A stretch of 64,000 bases of DNA from Ferrovibrio sp035304305 (GTDB lineage Bacteria > Pseudomonadota > Alphaproteobacteria > Ferrovibrionales > Ferrovibrionaceae), in the NCBI RefSeq assembly GCF_035304305.1, contig NZ_DATGQG010000072.1, positions 1-64,000 on the forward strand, written 5' to 3'. A program made the translations under genes and the position numbers. The notes beneath the pieces were generated by a model. That model was not told where the DNA came from. It ran no database searches and was given only the letters and a program-made list of their open reading frames with translations. Shown piece by piece: positions 15,967-25,105 of this stretch. Each line of letters begins with the position of its first letter. Positions within the stretch are counted from its first letter, which is position 1.

Positions 15967-16539
15967 ATGCCTGAAGGATCGAGTCGCCGGTTTCCGGTTG
16001 CCGTCGATATCCGCATCGCGAGCGACGGCTGGCGCAAGGCGATGCCCAATGTTTCCGCCACCCTGCGCCGCGCCGTGCGCGCGGCCCTGAAGGACGAGAT
16101 CGCGCCGCGCGAGACGGGCGTGAGCATCCTGCTCACCGACGATGCCGAGATGCGCAAGCTCAATGCCGGCTGGCGCGACAAGGACAAGCCCACCAACGTG
16201 CTGTCCTTTCCGGCCGAGACGGCCGTCGATCCGCGCAACCCGCCGGACTATCTCGGCGACATCGCGCTGGGCCTTGCCACCTGCCGCCGCGAGGCGGCGG
16301 AGCAGGGCAAGAGCCTGGCCGATCACGTCGTGCATCTCACCGTGCACGGCGTGCTGCACCTGATCGGTTACGACCACATGAGTGAAGAGGAAGCCAACGC
16401 CATGGAACCGCGCGAGGTCGAGATCCTCGCAACGCTGGGTATCGCCAATCCCTATGTTGCGGTGACGCGCCGCGCCGCGCCGAAACCGGTGAAGAAGCCG
16501 AAGAAGGCGGCGGCCGCCCGGCCGAAGAGGGCGGCATGA
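15967..16539 (+). CDS. ybeY: Endoribonuclease YbeY (rRNA maturation factor)
   Basis: YbeY is a metal-dependent endoribonuclease needed for 16S rRNA 3' maturation and 70S quality control. The 190-residue protein has the zinc motif HGVLHLIGYDH with H127, H131 and H137, and the upstream TNVLSFP segment. A lysine/alanine-rich C-terminal tail of about 25 residues extends beyond the E. coli protein. The gene lies 7 bases after phoH and overlaps corC by 4 bases (ATGA), so these are one operon. Confidence 0.96.
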   Translation: MPEGSSRRFPVAVDIRIASDGWRKAMPNVSATLRRAVRAALKDEIAPRETGVSILLTDDAEMRKLNAGWRDKDKPTNVLSFPAETAVDPRNPPDYLGDIALGLATCRREAAEQGKSLADHVVHLTVHGVLHLIGYDHMSEEEANAMEPREVEILATLGIANPYVAVTRRAAPKPVKKPKKAAAARPKRAA

Positions 16540-17417
16540 GCGAGGCACGCGAAGCCCATGGCGGCACGCTCTGGAAGCGGCTGGTGAACCTGCTGCGCGG
16601 CCGCGACGGCGAGGAATCCCTGCGCGAAAGCATCGAGGAGCTGCTGGAGGAACATGCCGGCGAGGCGGTTACCCCGGAGGAGACCGCCGAACGCGCGCTG
16701 CTGCGCAACGTGCTCGAGGTCGGCGACCTGCGCGTCGGCGAGATCCGGGTGCCGCGCACCGACATCATCGCCGTGCCGCATGACATCGCCTTCGACAAGC
16801 TGGTGCAGACGCTGATCGAGGCCGAGCATTCGCGCCTGCCGATCTACCGCGAGTCACTGGATGACATCATGGGCATGGTGCACGTGAAGGACGTGCTGCC
16901 CTATCTGGCCGGCCGCGAGGGATTCTCGCTGGAGAAGGTGATGCGCCGCCTGCTGGTGGTGCCGCCGTCCAAGCCGGTGCTCGAACTGCTGCGCGAGATG
17001 CGCGACACCCGCATCCACATGGCGCTGATCGTCGACGAATACGGCGGCCTCGACGGCCTGGTCACCATCGAGGACCTGGTCGAGCAGATCGTCGGCGAGA
17101 TCGACGATGAGCATGACGAGGCGGAGGGCACGCTGCTGGTGAAGCGCGCCGACGGCCTGTTCGAGGCCCATGGCCGCTGCCCGATCGAGGATCTGGAGGA
17201 ACAGGTCGGCCGCCGCCTGCTCGATCCCGAAGAGGATGACGATATCGATACCGTGGGCGGCCTGATCGTGGCCCATATCGGCCGCGTGCCGCTGCGCGGC
17301 GAACTGATCGAGCATCCGGCCGGACTGGCCTTCGAGATTCTCGACGCCGATCCGCGGCGGATCAAACGGGTGCGCATCCGCCTGCGTCCTCCGCAGCCCA
17401 GCGCCGACGCCGCCTGA
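16536..17417 (+). CDS. corC: CorC/HlyC family CBS-domain protein
   Basis: The 293-residue protein has two CBS domains (about residues 60-180) and a C-terminal CorC_HlyC transporter-associated domain (about 195-285). It lacks the N-terminal DUF21 membrane domain, so it is the short, soluble CorC type linked to magnesium/cobalt efflux or to ribosome-associated functions in this operon. The EYGGLDGLVTIEDLVEQIVGE signature is present. It starts within the ybeY stop and ends one base before lnt. Biochemical role is not certain. Confidence 0.92.
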   Translation: MSEAREAHGGTLWKRLVNLLRGRDGEESLRESIEELLEEHAGEAVTPEETAERALLRNVLEVGDLRVGEIRVPRTDIIAVPHDIAFDKLVQTLIEAEHSRLPIYRESLDDIMGMVHVKDVLPYLAGREGFSLEKVMRRLLVVPPSKPVLELLREMRDTRIHMALIVDEYGGLDGLVTIEDLVEQIVGEIDDEHDEAEGTLLVKRADGLFEAHGRCPIEDLEEQVGRRLLDPEEDDDIDTVGGLIVAHIGRVPLRGELIEHPAGLAFEILDADPRRIKRVRIRLRPPQPSADAA

Positions 17418-17418
17418 C

Positions 17419-18987
17419 ATGGCGCTGCTGGCGCGGGTGATCGCCGGTCTGCAGGCGCTGGCCGGCTGGCGGCGCTATCTGCTCGCTGCCCTGCTCGGCG
17501 CGCTGCTGGCCGCCTCCCATGCGCCGCTCTACCTGTGGCCCGTCGCGCTGCTCTGCCTCATCGCGCTGCAGCTCATGCTGGCGGAAAGCGGCCATGGCTG
17601 GCGCTGCTTCCTCACCGCCTATGCGTTTGCCTATGCGTATTTCGTCGCGGGCCTCTACTGGATCGGCATCGCCTTCTTCGTCGATGCCGATCGCTTTGCC
17701 TTGCTGCTGCCGCTGCCGGTGCTCGGCCTGCCGCTTCTGATGGCGCTCTATCCGGCGGCGGGCATCTGGCTGGCCTGCCGGCTGGCGGGCGACAGCCGCG
17801 TCTGGCGCTTCCTGCTGTTTGCCGCGGGCTGGACGCTTGGCGAATTGCTGCGCGGCTTCGTCATGACGGGCTTCCCTTGGAATCTGGTCGCCTATGTCTG
17901 GGCCGACTGGCCGGCCGCGATGCAGTCCGCGGCCTGGATCGGCAGCCACGGACTGGGCGTCGCGACCCTGCTGGCCTGCAGCGGCGCGGCCATCGCGCTG
18001 CATCCGGGCGGCACGCGGCGCGTCCGACAGGCGGCGCTGCTCCTGCCGCTCGGTCTTGTCGCCATCGTTGCGGCCGGCGCACTGCGGCTGCCCGCGGGGC
18101 CGGTGCAGACCGAACCCGGCATCCGCCTGCGCCTCGTGCAGCCGAGCATTCCGCAGACCCTGCGCTGGGTGGACGAGCTGCGGCAGAAGAATCTCGAACA
18201 GCATATCCAGCTCAGCCTGCGTCCGGGCGAAACCGCGCCGACCCATATCATCTGGCCGGAAACCGCCATTCCCTATCTGCTCGACGAAGCCGAGGCGCTG
18301 CGGCAGGCGCTGGCGCGGCTGGCGCCGCCCGGCGGCGCGCTGATTTCCGGCGGCATCCGCCGCAGCCTGGACGCCGCGGGGAAGCTGACGCTGTACAACA
18401 GCCTGTTCGCGCTGGACGGCACCGGCGCGATCGCGGCGCGCTACGACAAGATGCATCTGGTGCCGTTCGGCGAATATCTGCCGTTCCGCGGCCTGCTGGC
18501 GCCGCTCGGGCTCGACAAGCTGGCGGTCGGCGCGGTGGATTTCTCCTCCGGCAGCACGGCATCGGCGCTGCCGCTGCCGGGCCTCCCCGATGCCCGGGTG
18601 CTGATCTGCTACGAGGCCATCTTTCCCGACGAAATGGTGCCCGGTGACGGCTCCAGGCCCGGATTACTGCTGAATATCACCAACGATTCCTGGTTCGGGC
18701 AGTCCACCGGGCCGTTCCATCACTTCGCCGCCTCGCGCATGCGCGCCGTCGAGCAGGGCCTGCCGCTGGTGCGCGCGGCCAACAACGGCATCAGCGCGAT
18801 CGTCGATCCCTATGGCCGCGTGCTCGCGCGGCTCGGGCTCAACGCGATCGGCGTGGTGGACGGCCCGCTGCCCGCGGCGCTGCCGCCGACGCTTTATGCG
18901 CGCTGGGACGACAAGCCGGTGTGGCTGTTTGTCGCGGCATGGCTGCTGTTCGGCTGGCGCATGGCGCGACGTGCGCGAAGCCATTGA
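17419..18987 (+). CDS. lnt: Apolipoprotein N-acyltransferase
   Basis: Lnt adds the third acyl chain to the N-terminal cysteine of lipoproteins in the inner membrane, making them substrates for the Lol system encoded earlier in the window. The 522-residue protein has about six N-terminal helices plus a final helix and a periplasmic nitrilase domain with the catalytic triad E281 (WPETA), K344 (YDKMH) and C397 (ICYEA). The start is one base after the corC stop. Length and motifs are normal. Confidence 0.96.
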   Translation: MALLARVIAGLQALAGWRRYLLAALLGALLAASHAPLYLWPVALLCLIALQLMLAESGHGWRCFLTAYAFAYAYFVAGLYWIGIAFFVDADRFALLLPLPVLGLPLLMALYPAAGIWLACRLAGDSRVWRFLLFAAGWTLGELLRGFVMTGFPWNLVAYVWADWPAAMQSAAWIGSHGLGVATLLACSGAAIALHPGGTRRVRQAALLLPLGLVAIVAAGALRLPAGPVQTEPGIRLRLVQPSIPQTLRWVDELRQKNLEQHIQLSLRPGETAPTHIIWPETAIPYLLDEAEALRQALARLAPPGGALISGGIRRSLDAAGKLTLYNSLFALDGTGAIAARYDKMHLVPFGEYLPFRGLLAPLGLDKLAVGAVDFSSGSTASALPLPGLPDARVLICYEAIFPDEMVPGDGSRPGLLLNITNDSWFGQSTGPFHHFAASRMRAVEQGLPLVRAANNGISAIVDPYGRVLARLGLNAIGVVDGPLPAALPPTLYARWDDKPVWLFVAAWLLFGWRMARRARSH

Positions 18988-19047
18988 CCGCACCATAGGC
19001 GAGCATCTAGAACCTTGGCTCCTACATAAAAGACAGGCGTTGGGGAG

Positions 19048-19072
19048 GCGGGCCGCAGTGTGAAGCCCGCCC
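19048..19072 (+). other. Stem-loop between lnt and the HTH regulator
   Basis: GGCGGGC (19048-19054) can pair with GCCCGCC (19066-19072) around an 11-base loop. A loose T-containing stretch (GGATTTTATTG) follows about 5 bases later, so weak termination of the lnt transcript is possible. It could also be a leader element of the next gene. Evidence is the pairing only. Confidence 0.35.
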
Positions 19073-19116
19073 GCCGGATTTTATTGTGTAGCGTTGTTCA
19101 GTGTGAGGTGAGTCCA

Positions 19117-19533
19117 GTGTCCCGAAACCCGGTTGATGTTCATGTCGGTAACCGCCTGAAGCTGCGCCGGACCATGATCGGCATGAGTCAGGACAAGCTG
19201 GGCCAGACCATCGGGCTGACCTTCCAGCAGATCCAGAAATACGAGAAGGGCACCAACCGGATTGGCGCCAGCCGCCTTTACCAGTTCGCCACTGTGCTTG
19301 ACGTGCCGCCCGGCTGGTTCTTCGAAGGCCTGGAGGGACAGCCGGTGGAGGCCCGCAACGGCACCCTGCTCGAGGCGGCGCCGCAGGAAACCCCGCCGCT
19401 CGCCACCTTCAGCCGCGAGGATATCGAGCTGCTGCGCGCCTTCCAGTCGGTCACCAATCCGACGCTGCGCCGCCGCGTCATGGAACTCGTCCGTGCCATG
19501 GCCGCCGGCGCCCAGGAAGACCAGGCGGCGTAA
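19117..19533 (+). CDS. XRE/Cro-type helix-turn-helix transcriptional regulator
   Basis: The 138-residue protein has a lambda-repressor-like HTH in its first 75 residues, with DKLGQTIGLTFQQIQKYEKG as the helix-turn-helix, followed by a linker and a short C-terminal helix rich in arginine. GTG at 19117 was chosen because GAGGTGAG precedes it at good spacing; a longer GTG start at 19060 lies in a stem-loop. A regulator of this kind between lnt and metK is conserved in many alphaproteobacteria. Its targets are unknown; control of metK is a reasonable guess only. Confidence 0.88.
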   Translation: MSRNPVDVHVGNRLKLRRTMIGMSQDKLGQTIGLTFQQIQKYEKGTNRIGASRLYQFATVLDVPPGWFFEGLEGQPVEARNGTLLEAAPQETPPLATFSREDIELLRAFQSVTNPTLRRRVMELVRAMAAGAQEDQAA

Positions 19534-19565
19534 AGCCGGCCACCGCCCTGACATGGCGGGATATC

Positions 19566-19594
19566 TTGACCCGAACCGCAAGCTCTGCGAAATA
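19566..19594 (+). promoter_or_regulatory. Possible metK promoter
   Basis: TTGACC (19566-19571) is followed after 17 bases by GAAATA (19589-19594), in the 163-base gap between the HTH gene and metK. The -35 match is good and the -10 match weak. Downstream, the leader contains two stem-loops: CCGGCG/CGCCGG (19619-19639) and GGCCG/CGGCC near 19660-19680. No known SAM-riboswitch consensus is recognised. Confidence 0.3.
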
Positions 19595-19696
19595 ACCGGG
19601 CTTTCCACGATCCCAATTCCGGCGAGCGCCAAGCGCCGGTGCGGGAAGATCTGAAGCTCGGGGGCCGGTTGGCGCGGCCACAAAGGAGATAAGAGC

Positions 19697-20911
<1,215 letters not shown>

Positions 20912-21631
20912 GTGTCGGACCATGACTCCGCGGCCGCGAAGCGGCGCCTGATCTACGGGCGCCGCCGCGGCCGCAAGCTTTCCCCCACCCGCGAAAACCG
21001 CTTCGCAGCCTGGCTGCCGCGCCTGCGTTTTGCCGCGCCCGAGCCGGGCACGGTCCTTGATCCGGCCAGTCTGTTCCCGGCGCCGAAACAGGCCTACTGG
21101 GTCGAGATCGGCTTCGGCGATGGCGGGCACATGTTCGAGCTGTCCGAGCGCCATCCCGAGATCGGCTTCATCGGCGTCGAACCCTACGAGCATGGCGTCG
21201 CCAAGCTGGTGATGCAGATCGCCGATCGCCATGAGCGGGGCGATACGCGCGACAACATCCGCATCCTGACCGATGACGCGCGGCTGCTGCTCAAGGCGCT
21301 GCCGGACAATTCGGTGGCGCGCGGCTTCGTGCTGTTTCCCGATCCCTGGCCGAAAAAGCGCCACCAGTGGCGTCGCATCGTCAATGCCGACACCCTGGCC
21401 GACTGGGCGCGGATCATTCCCTCCGGCGGCGAGCTGCGGCTGGCCACCGACGTGCCGGACTACCAGCGCTGGATGCTGTACCACATCCTCGCCGAGCCGC
21501 GTTTCGCGTGGACGGCCGAGCGCAGCCGCGACTGGCTGCAGCGTCCGGACGACTGGCCCGCCAGCAAGTACGAGCAGAAGGCCATCGCCGCGGGCCGGGT
21601 CCCGCATTACTATCGTCTCAGGCGCGTCTGA
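20912..21631 (+). CDS. trmB: tRNA (guanine-N7-)-methyltransferase
   Basis: TrmB methylates G46 in the variable loop of tRNAs using S-adenosylmethionine. The 239-residue protein has the SAM-binding EIGFGDGGHM motif (about residues 67-76) and the family signature DPWPKKRHQWRRIV. The GTG start abuts the metK stop. The N-terminal arginine-rich extension (RRLIYGRRRGRKL) is common in alphaproteobacterial TrmB. The pairing with metK makes functional sense since one supplies the other's cofactor. Confidence 0.95.
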   Translation: MSDHDSAAAKRRLIYGRRRGRKLSPTRENRFAAWLPRLRFAAPEPGTVLDPASLFPAPKQAYWVEIGFGDGGHMFELSERHPEIGFIGVEPYEHGVAKLVMQIADRHERGDTRDNIRILTDDARLLLKALPDNSVARGFVLFPDPWPKKRHQWRRIVNADTLADWARIIPSGGELRLATDVPDYQRWMLYHILAEPRFAWTAERSRDWLQRPDDWPASKYEQKAIAAGRVPHYYRLRRV

Positions 21632-21648
21632 GAGTCGGGAGGAGGGGC

Positions 21649-22317
21649 ATGCCGCTCCGTCTGATCGCCGCCGCGTCCATGGCGGCGGTCCTGGCCACCC
21701 TGTCGGTGATGATCGTGCGGGCCGTCGTCGATCCGCCGATCATGCCCGATATCGCCGCCCGCGAGACCTTCCTGCTGCAGCATGTCGGCATTGGCCTGGC
21801 CGGCGGGCTGGCGCTGCAGCTGGCCTACCGGCTGCACGGCCTGCCGAGCTACCCCCGCAGCCTGCTCTGGGGCGCCGGCGGTTTCGCCGCCGCCGTGCTG
21901 GCGCCGCTCTGGTGCCAGCCGGCGCAGCCGCCCGGGGTGATCCCGACCGAAGACGGCGGCGCACTGCTGTTCTGGATCTTCACCGTGGCGGTGACGGGGG
22001 CCGGCCTCTGGCTGCTGCTGGCGGTCGCCGACCGCTGGCGGCTGATCGGCCTGGCCCTGCTGGCCGCCCCGCCCCTGCTGGCGCCGGCCTCGGCCTGGCG
22101 GGAGCATACCGGCCTGGGAACCGACAGCCTGACCGGTGACATCGGCGGGGCGCTGCCGCTCGATGCACCGCCGGACGCGCCGCCCATCCTGCCGCCCTAC
22201 CCGATGGAATATCCCGCCGGGGAGGATGCCGTCCTGCTGCTGGGGCTGAATCTGCTGTTCTGGCTGCTGCTGGGGGCGTTTTCCGTGCTTGCCGCCCGGC
22301 GGATCATGGACCGCTGA
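21649..22317 (+). CDS. Multi-pass membrane protein, CbtA-like (tentative)
   Basis: The 222-residue product is very hydrophobic with about six helices. The pattern LLWGAGGFAAAVLAPLW, then a proline-rich loop, then a helix ending in TGAGLWLLL, recalls the CbtA family of putative cobalt transporters, but the usual RQ-W-W segment is replaced by FWIFTVAV, so the assignment is weak. ATG 21649 has GGAGGAGG just upstream. It sits between trmB and rimP, where no such gene is usually found, with no CbtB partner and no obvious cobalamin riboswitch. It may be a recent insertion into the cluster. Confidence 0.55.
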   Translation: MPLRLIAAASMAAVLATLSVMIVRAVVDPPIMPDIAARETFLLQHVGIGLAGGLALQLAYRLHGLPSYPRSLLWGAGGFAAAVLAPLWCQPAQPPGVIPTEDGGALLFWIFTVAVTGAGLWLLLAVADRWRLIGLALLAAPPLLAPASAWREHTGLGTDSLTGDIGGALPLDAPPDAPPILPPYPMEYPAGEDAVLLLGLNLLFWLLLGAFSVLAARRIMDR

Positions 22318-22366
22318 GGGCGCCCCAGGGGGGAGCCGGAGAGGCCGCCCGGACCGGTGAAAGGCC

Positions 22367-22394
22367 TTGCATTCATTGAATTTGCCGCTATAAC
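22367..22394 (+). promoter_or_regulatory. Predicted promoter of the rimP-nusA-infB operon
   Basis: TTGCAT (22367-22372) and TATAAC (22389-22394) are spaced by 16 bases in the 216-base gap before rimP. Transcription would start near 22401, leaving a leader of about 130 nt that contains an intrinsic terminator before the rimP start. Both boxes match the sigma70 consensus at four or five of six positions. Confidence 0.5.
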
Positions 22395-22443
22395 AGCGTC
22401 CAACATTGCTGGCCGGGTCCTAGGTCGGATCGGGAGTTTGAAG

Positions 22444-22466
22444 ATGGGCCGGTGAGGCCCATTTTT
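22444..22466 (+). terminator. Leader terminator (putative attenuator) before rimP
   Basis: ATGGGCC (22444-22450) pairs exactly with GGCCCAT (22456-22462) around a GGTGA loop and runs into a T-tract (22462-22466). It lies downstream of the predicted promoter and 68 bases before the rimP ATG, so it would stop most transcripts unless antitermination occurs. Leader terminators before rimP-nusA-infB have been predicted in other proteobacteria. It could alternatively terminate transcripts from the upstream membrane-protein gene. Confidence 0.65.
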
Positions 22467-22533
22467 CGTTTCTGCCATTTGCTTCTGGCTGGCTTGCAAA
22501 AGATCAGCAACATCAAGGGTTTGTCGCCAACGC

Positions 22534-23070
22534 ATGGATGCGGTGAGTAAGATTGCGGACATGATTGCGCCAACGCTGGACGCGATGGGCTTCCAGCTCG
22601 TGCGCGTCAGGCTGATGGGTTCGCAGCGTCCCGTCCTGCAGATCATGTTCGAGCGCGACACCGGCGGTGCGCCCCATGACGGCGGCATCACCGTGGAGGA
22701 TTGCGCCGAGGTCAGCCGCGCCATCAGCGCCGTGCTCGATGTCGAGGATCCGATCAGCGGCGCCTACCGTCTCGAAGTGTCCTCGCCCGGTCTCGACCGC
22801 CCGCTGGTGAAGCCGGCCGACTTCGAGCGGTTCAAGGGTTTCGAGGCCAAGGTGGAGCTGGGCCGTCCACTGGACGGGCGCAAGCGCTTCCGCGGCCGTC
22901 TGCGCGGCCTGTCGGGCGCGGAGATCGTGCTGCAGGACGAGGAATCCGGCGGCGAGCAGCGGCTGCCGGTGGCCGAGATCGCCAATGCCAAGCTGGTGGT
23001 CACCGACGATCTGATTGCCGCCAGCATGGCCGGGCGTTCGCCGGCCGGCGCGCATGGCGCGGCCGAATGA
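22534..23070 (+). CDS. rimP: Ribosome maturation factor RimP
   Basis: RimP assists 30S subunit maturation. The 178-residue protein has the N-terminal alpha/beta domain (LDAMGFQLVRVRLMG and VEVSSPGLDRPL-type segment SSPGLDRPLVKPADFERF) and a C-terminal SH3-like barrel, with an alanine-rich tail. It is the first gene of the rimP-nusA-ylxR-infB-rbfA-truB-rpsO group. Expression is probably governed by the promoter and terminator-containing leader just upstream. Confidence 0.95.
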   Translation: MDAVSKIADMIAPTLDAMGFQLVRVRLMGSQRPVLQIMFERDTGGAPHDGGITVEDCAEVSRAISAVLDVEDPISGAYRLEVSSPGLDRPLVKPADFERFKGFEAKVELGRPLDGRKRFRGRLRGLSGAEIVLQDEESGGEQRLPVAEIANAKLVVTDDLIAASMAGRSPAGAHGAAE

Positions 23071-23102
23071 GGTTCAGGTAAAGAGTTCGAGGAACAGGAA
23101 CA

Positions 23103-24641
23103 ATGGAAACGGTAACCAGTTTCAACCGGCTCGAGCTGCTGCAGGCTGCCGATGCCGCCGCGCGCGAAAAGGCCATCGAGCGCGACGTCGTGCTGATGGC
23201 GATGGAAGACGCGATCCAGAAGGCGGCGCGCTCGCGTTACGGCCTGGAAAACGACATCCATGCCGAGATCGACCGCAAGACCGGCGAGATCCGCCTGGAG
23301 CGCCATCTGCAGGTCGTCGAGAAGGTGGAGAACGACGCGACCGATATCGGCCTCGCGGAAGCGCAGCGCCGCAATCCCGACGCCCAGATCGGCGACGTGA
23401 TCGCCGAGCCGCTGCCGCCGATCGACTTCGGCCGCATCGCCGCCCAGACCGCCAAGCAGGTGATCGTGCAGAAGGTGCGCGAGGCCGAGCGCGAGCGGCA
23501 GTACAACGAATACAAGGACCGCATCGGCGAGATCATCAACGGCCAGGTCAAGCGCGTGGAATACGGCAACGTGACGGTCGATCTCGGCCGCGCCGAGGCG
23601 ATCATCCGCCGCGACGAGCTGCTGCCGCGCGAGACCTTCCGCCAGGGCGACCGCGTGCGCGCCTATATCTACGACGTGCGCCGCGAGCCGCGCGGGCCAC
23701 AGATTTTCCTGTCGCGCTCGCATCCGCAGTTCATGGCCAAGCTGTTCGCCCAGGAAGTGCCGGAAGTCTATGACGGCATCATCGAGATCCGCGCCGTCGC
23801 CCGCGATCCGGGCAGCCGCGCCAAGATTGCCGTGCTGTCCAACGACAATTCCATCGATCCGGTCGGCGCCTGCGTCGGCATGCGCGGCAGCCGCGTCCAG
23901 GCGGTGGTGAACGAGCTGCAGGGCGAGAAGATCGACATCATCAAGTGGTCGCCCGATCCGGCCACCTTCATCGTCAACGCGCTGGCCCCGGCGGAAGTCG
24001 CCAAGGTGGTGCTCGACGAGGAAGCCAATTCGGTCGAGGTCGTCGTGCCGACCGACCAGCTGTCGCTCGCCATCGGCCGCCGCGGCCAGAACGTGCGCCT
24101 GGCCTCGCAGCTGACCGGCTACGACATCGACATCCTGACCGAGGAAGAAGAATCCGAGCGCCGCCAGAAGGAATTCCGCGAGCGCAGCCAGCTCTTCATC
24201 GATGCGCTGGATGTGGACGAGACGCTGGCCCAGCTGCTGGTCACCGAAGGCTTCACCAAGGTCGAGGAACTCGCCTATCTGCCGGTCGAGGAACTGGCGG
24301 AAATCGAGGGCTTCGACGGCGACATCGCCAACGAGCTGCATGAGCGCGCGGTGGAGTATGTCGACCGCGTCAATGCCGAAATGGAAGAGAAGCGCAAGGC
24401 GCTCGGGGTCACCGACGAGGTGGCCGCGATGGACGGCCTCACGCCGGCGATGCTGGTGGCGCTGGGCGAGAAGGGCGTGAAGACGCTCGATGACCTCGCC
24501 GACCTGGCCGGCGACGAATTGCAGGAAATCGTCGGCGAGGGGCTTTCGAATGAGGATGCGAACGCCATCATCATGGCGGCGCGTCAGCATTGGTTCGGCG
24601 ACGAGCAGGACGGCGGCCAGGAAGGCGGCGCCGAGGCCTGA
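23103..24641 (+). CDS. nusA: Transcription termination/antitermination factor NusA
   Basis: NusA binds RNA polymerase and modulates pausing, termination and antitermination. The 512-residue protein shows the N-terminal polymerase-binding domain, an S1 domain (INGQVKRVEYGNVTVDLG), two KH domains (ACVGMRGSRVQAVVNEL and AIGRRGQNVRLASQL), and two C-terminal helix-hairpin-helix repeats, as in proteobacterial NusA. It lies 32 bases after rimP. As the product of a gene whose own leader has a terminator, autoregulation through antitermination is plausible. Confidence 0.97.
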   Translation: METVTSFNRLELLQAADAAAREKAIERDVVLMAMEDAIQKAARSRYGLENDIHAEIDRKTGEIRLERHLQVVEKVENDATDIGLAEAQRRNPDAQIGDVIAEPLPPIDFGRIAAQTAKQVIVQKVREAERERQYNEYKDRIGEIINGQVKRVEYGNVTVDLGRAEAIIRRDELLPRETFRQGDRVRAYIYDVRREPRGPQIFLSRSHPQFMAKLFAQEVPEVYDGIIEIRAVARDPGSRAKIAVLSNDNSIDPVGACVGMRGSRVQAVVNELQGEKIDIIKWSPDPATFIVNALAPAEVAKVVLDEEANSVEVVVPTDQLSLAIGRRGQNVRLASQLTGYDIDILTEEEESERRQKEFRERSQLFIDALDVDETLAQLLVTEGFTKVEELAYLPVEELAEIEGFDGDIANELHERAVEYVDRVNAEMEEKRKALGVTDEVAAMDGLTPAMLVALGEKGVKTLDDLADLAGDELQEIVGEGLSNEDANAIIMAARQHWFGDEQDGGQEGGAEA

Positions 24642-24645
24642 CCGG

Positions 24646-25041
24646 ATGCCGGGCAGGCCGCAGCGCCGGTGCATTCTGACCGGCGTGCGGGCCGACCCGG
24701 ACGCGTTGCTGCGCTTCGCCGTGGATGCGGCTGGCGTGGTGGTGCCGGACCCGGCGCGTGTATTGCCGGGACGCGGGCTCTGGCTCGCACCGGCGCCGGG
24801 GGCGGTGGAGTTGGCGAGGTCCAAGGGCGCGTTTGCCCGCGGTGCCAAGCGCAAGGTGCGCGTGCCGGAGGATCTGGCGGCGCGTAGTGTGGAAGCCTGG
24901 TCGGCGCATGTGGCCGAGCAGGTTGCCAGGGCCCGGCGTGCCGGATTGTGGCAGGACGGGCCCATGTCGCAGCAGACGCCGCTGACGCGTCGGGTTGCGG
25001 CGGATATGGCGCTGCTGGCGCGGCTGACTTCGCAGGGGTGA
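24646..25041 (+). CDS. ylxR: YlxR (DUF448) family RNA-binding protein
   Basis: The 131-residue protein starts with the YlxR signature RRCILTGVRADPDALLRF and continues with the GRGLWLAP segment. YlxR homologues bind RNA; the Gram-positive member modulates RNase P. The ATG at 24646 begins 4 bases after the nusA stop. Many alphaproteobacterial homologues carry an additional L7Ae-like C-terminal domain of about 100 residues; it appears to be absent here. Its position between nusA and infB is the conserved one for this family. Confidence 0.88.
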   Translation: MPGRPQRRCILTGVRADPDALLRFAVDAAGVVVPDPARVLPGRGLWLAPAPGAVELARSKGAFARGAKRKVRVPEDLAARSVEAWSAHVAEQVARARRAGLWQDGPMSQQTPLTRRVAADMALLARLTSQG

Positions 25042-25105
25042 AGCGGTTGCGGCAGTGGCGGGACGAGTAGAGAGCCGCGTGGCGGCAGGCGGAAGCGGAT
25101 TAGGT

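Noticed and set aside
19534..19696. SAM riboswitch upstream of metK
   Set aside because: No recognisable SAM-I, SAM-II or SAM/SAH core sequence; the leader only shows simple stems.
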